From the NCBI GenBank assembly GCA_947627535.1, contig CANQWM010000023.1, positions 1-44,079 of the forward strand: a stretch of DNA of 44,079 nucleotides, written 5' to 3'. Position numbers and translations under genes: made by a program. The notes under the pieces are model-generated. The model made no database searches. It was not told the origin of the DNA and saw only the letters and a list, made by a program, of their open reading frames with translations. Every line of letters begins with the position of its first letter. The first letter of the stretch is position 1. This document shows, piece after piece, positions 43,954 through 44,079 of the stretch. This stretch comes from an uncultured Acetatifactor sp. GTDB lineage: Bacteria; Bacillota; Clostridia; Lachnospirales; Lachnospiraceae.

Positions 43954-44079
43954 TCATGCAGGTGTTACTCCTAAAATTTCATACAGGTGAAACAGAGCGC
44001 ATAGTATCCGCTTCTGAAGCTTGAACAGATTCGTCACGAATACAGATAATGCAATCGATGTCAGCTGCGTTTCTTTCAG
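43954..44079 (-). CDS. C-terminal end of an unidentified protein, cut by the window edge
   Basis: 41 residues are visible to the stop at 43954: a hydrophobic/basic tail LKETQLTSIALSVFVTNLFKL then KRILCALFHLYEILGVTPA. Frame continues past the edge. A transposase end is possible but not shown. Confidence 0.3.
   Translation of the reverse strand: MKETQLTSIALSVFVTNLFKLQKRILCALFHLYEILGVTPA

Noticed and set aside
1..44079. CRISPR array, rRNA genes or a complete insertion sequence
   Set aside because: No regularly spaced direct repeats with spacers, no rRNA sequence recognised, and no transposase with terminal repeats could be found.

Overview
The window comes from a spore-forming, gut-type member of the Clostridia, most likely Lachnospiraceae. 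The block rlbP-yabP-yabQ-divIC-spoIIE-tilS-hpt-ftsH follows the classic Firmicute sporulation/division gene order. It sits with a CotS-like coat kinase, an HU gene, LytTR/GHKL and BlaI-type regulators, and glycan-degrading GH13 and GH51 enzymes. Almost every gene lies on the minus strand; the one clear plus-strand gene is a two-helix membrane protein at 22092-22742.

Layout, left to right. 1-600: two small AT-rich genes, one of them a 45-residue membrane protein. 700-1100: a decayed RelB/YoeB toxin-antitoxin pair. 1136-1443: a tRNA-Leu/tRNA-Tyr operon with promoter and terminator. 1469-5485: a two-component system with two accessory secreted or anchored proteins. 5527-7641: a GH13 alpha-glucan hydrolase. 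7925-15009: the conserved ftsH-to-hup housekeeping and sporulation block. 15158-19808: a PEGA lipoprotein, a CotS-like protein, the CCA-adding enzyme and a Cof-type HAD phosphatase. 19902-21934: a membrane-anchored PrsA-like foldase and tRNA-Ala. 22739-24772: a 2-isopropylmalate synthase fused to a complete AraC-type DNA-binding domain. 25031-28849: a MATE exporter with an attenuator-like leader and a GH51 arabinofuranosidase. 29084-36763: an S66 peptidase, LytTR regulator, GHKL kinase, then a lipoprotein, three membrane proteins and an ABC ATPase. 36877-39133: AT-rich, decaying genes behind an intact BlaI repressor. 39351-43677: sbcD-sbcC. The right edge carries the tail of an unidentified gene.

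The most novel item is the LeuA-AraC fusion: a leucine-pathway enzyme with a leucine-binding regulatory domain joined in one reading frame to a DNA-binding domain, with a 9-bp direct repeat in its own upstream region. Next are a SpoIIE that lacks its whole membrane domain yet keeps a Spo0A-type promoter (21-bp spacer, 0A-like boxes); a MATE gene whose short leader is little more than a terminator hairpin; a 60-nt near-perfect palindrome in a larger composite element behind the GHKL kinase gene; and two GA-rich tandem-repeat leaders in the lipoprotein/ABC operon. All assignments come from reading motifs by eye; no database search was run.
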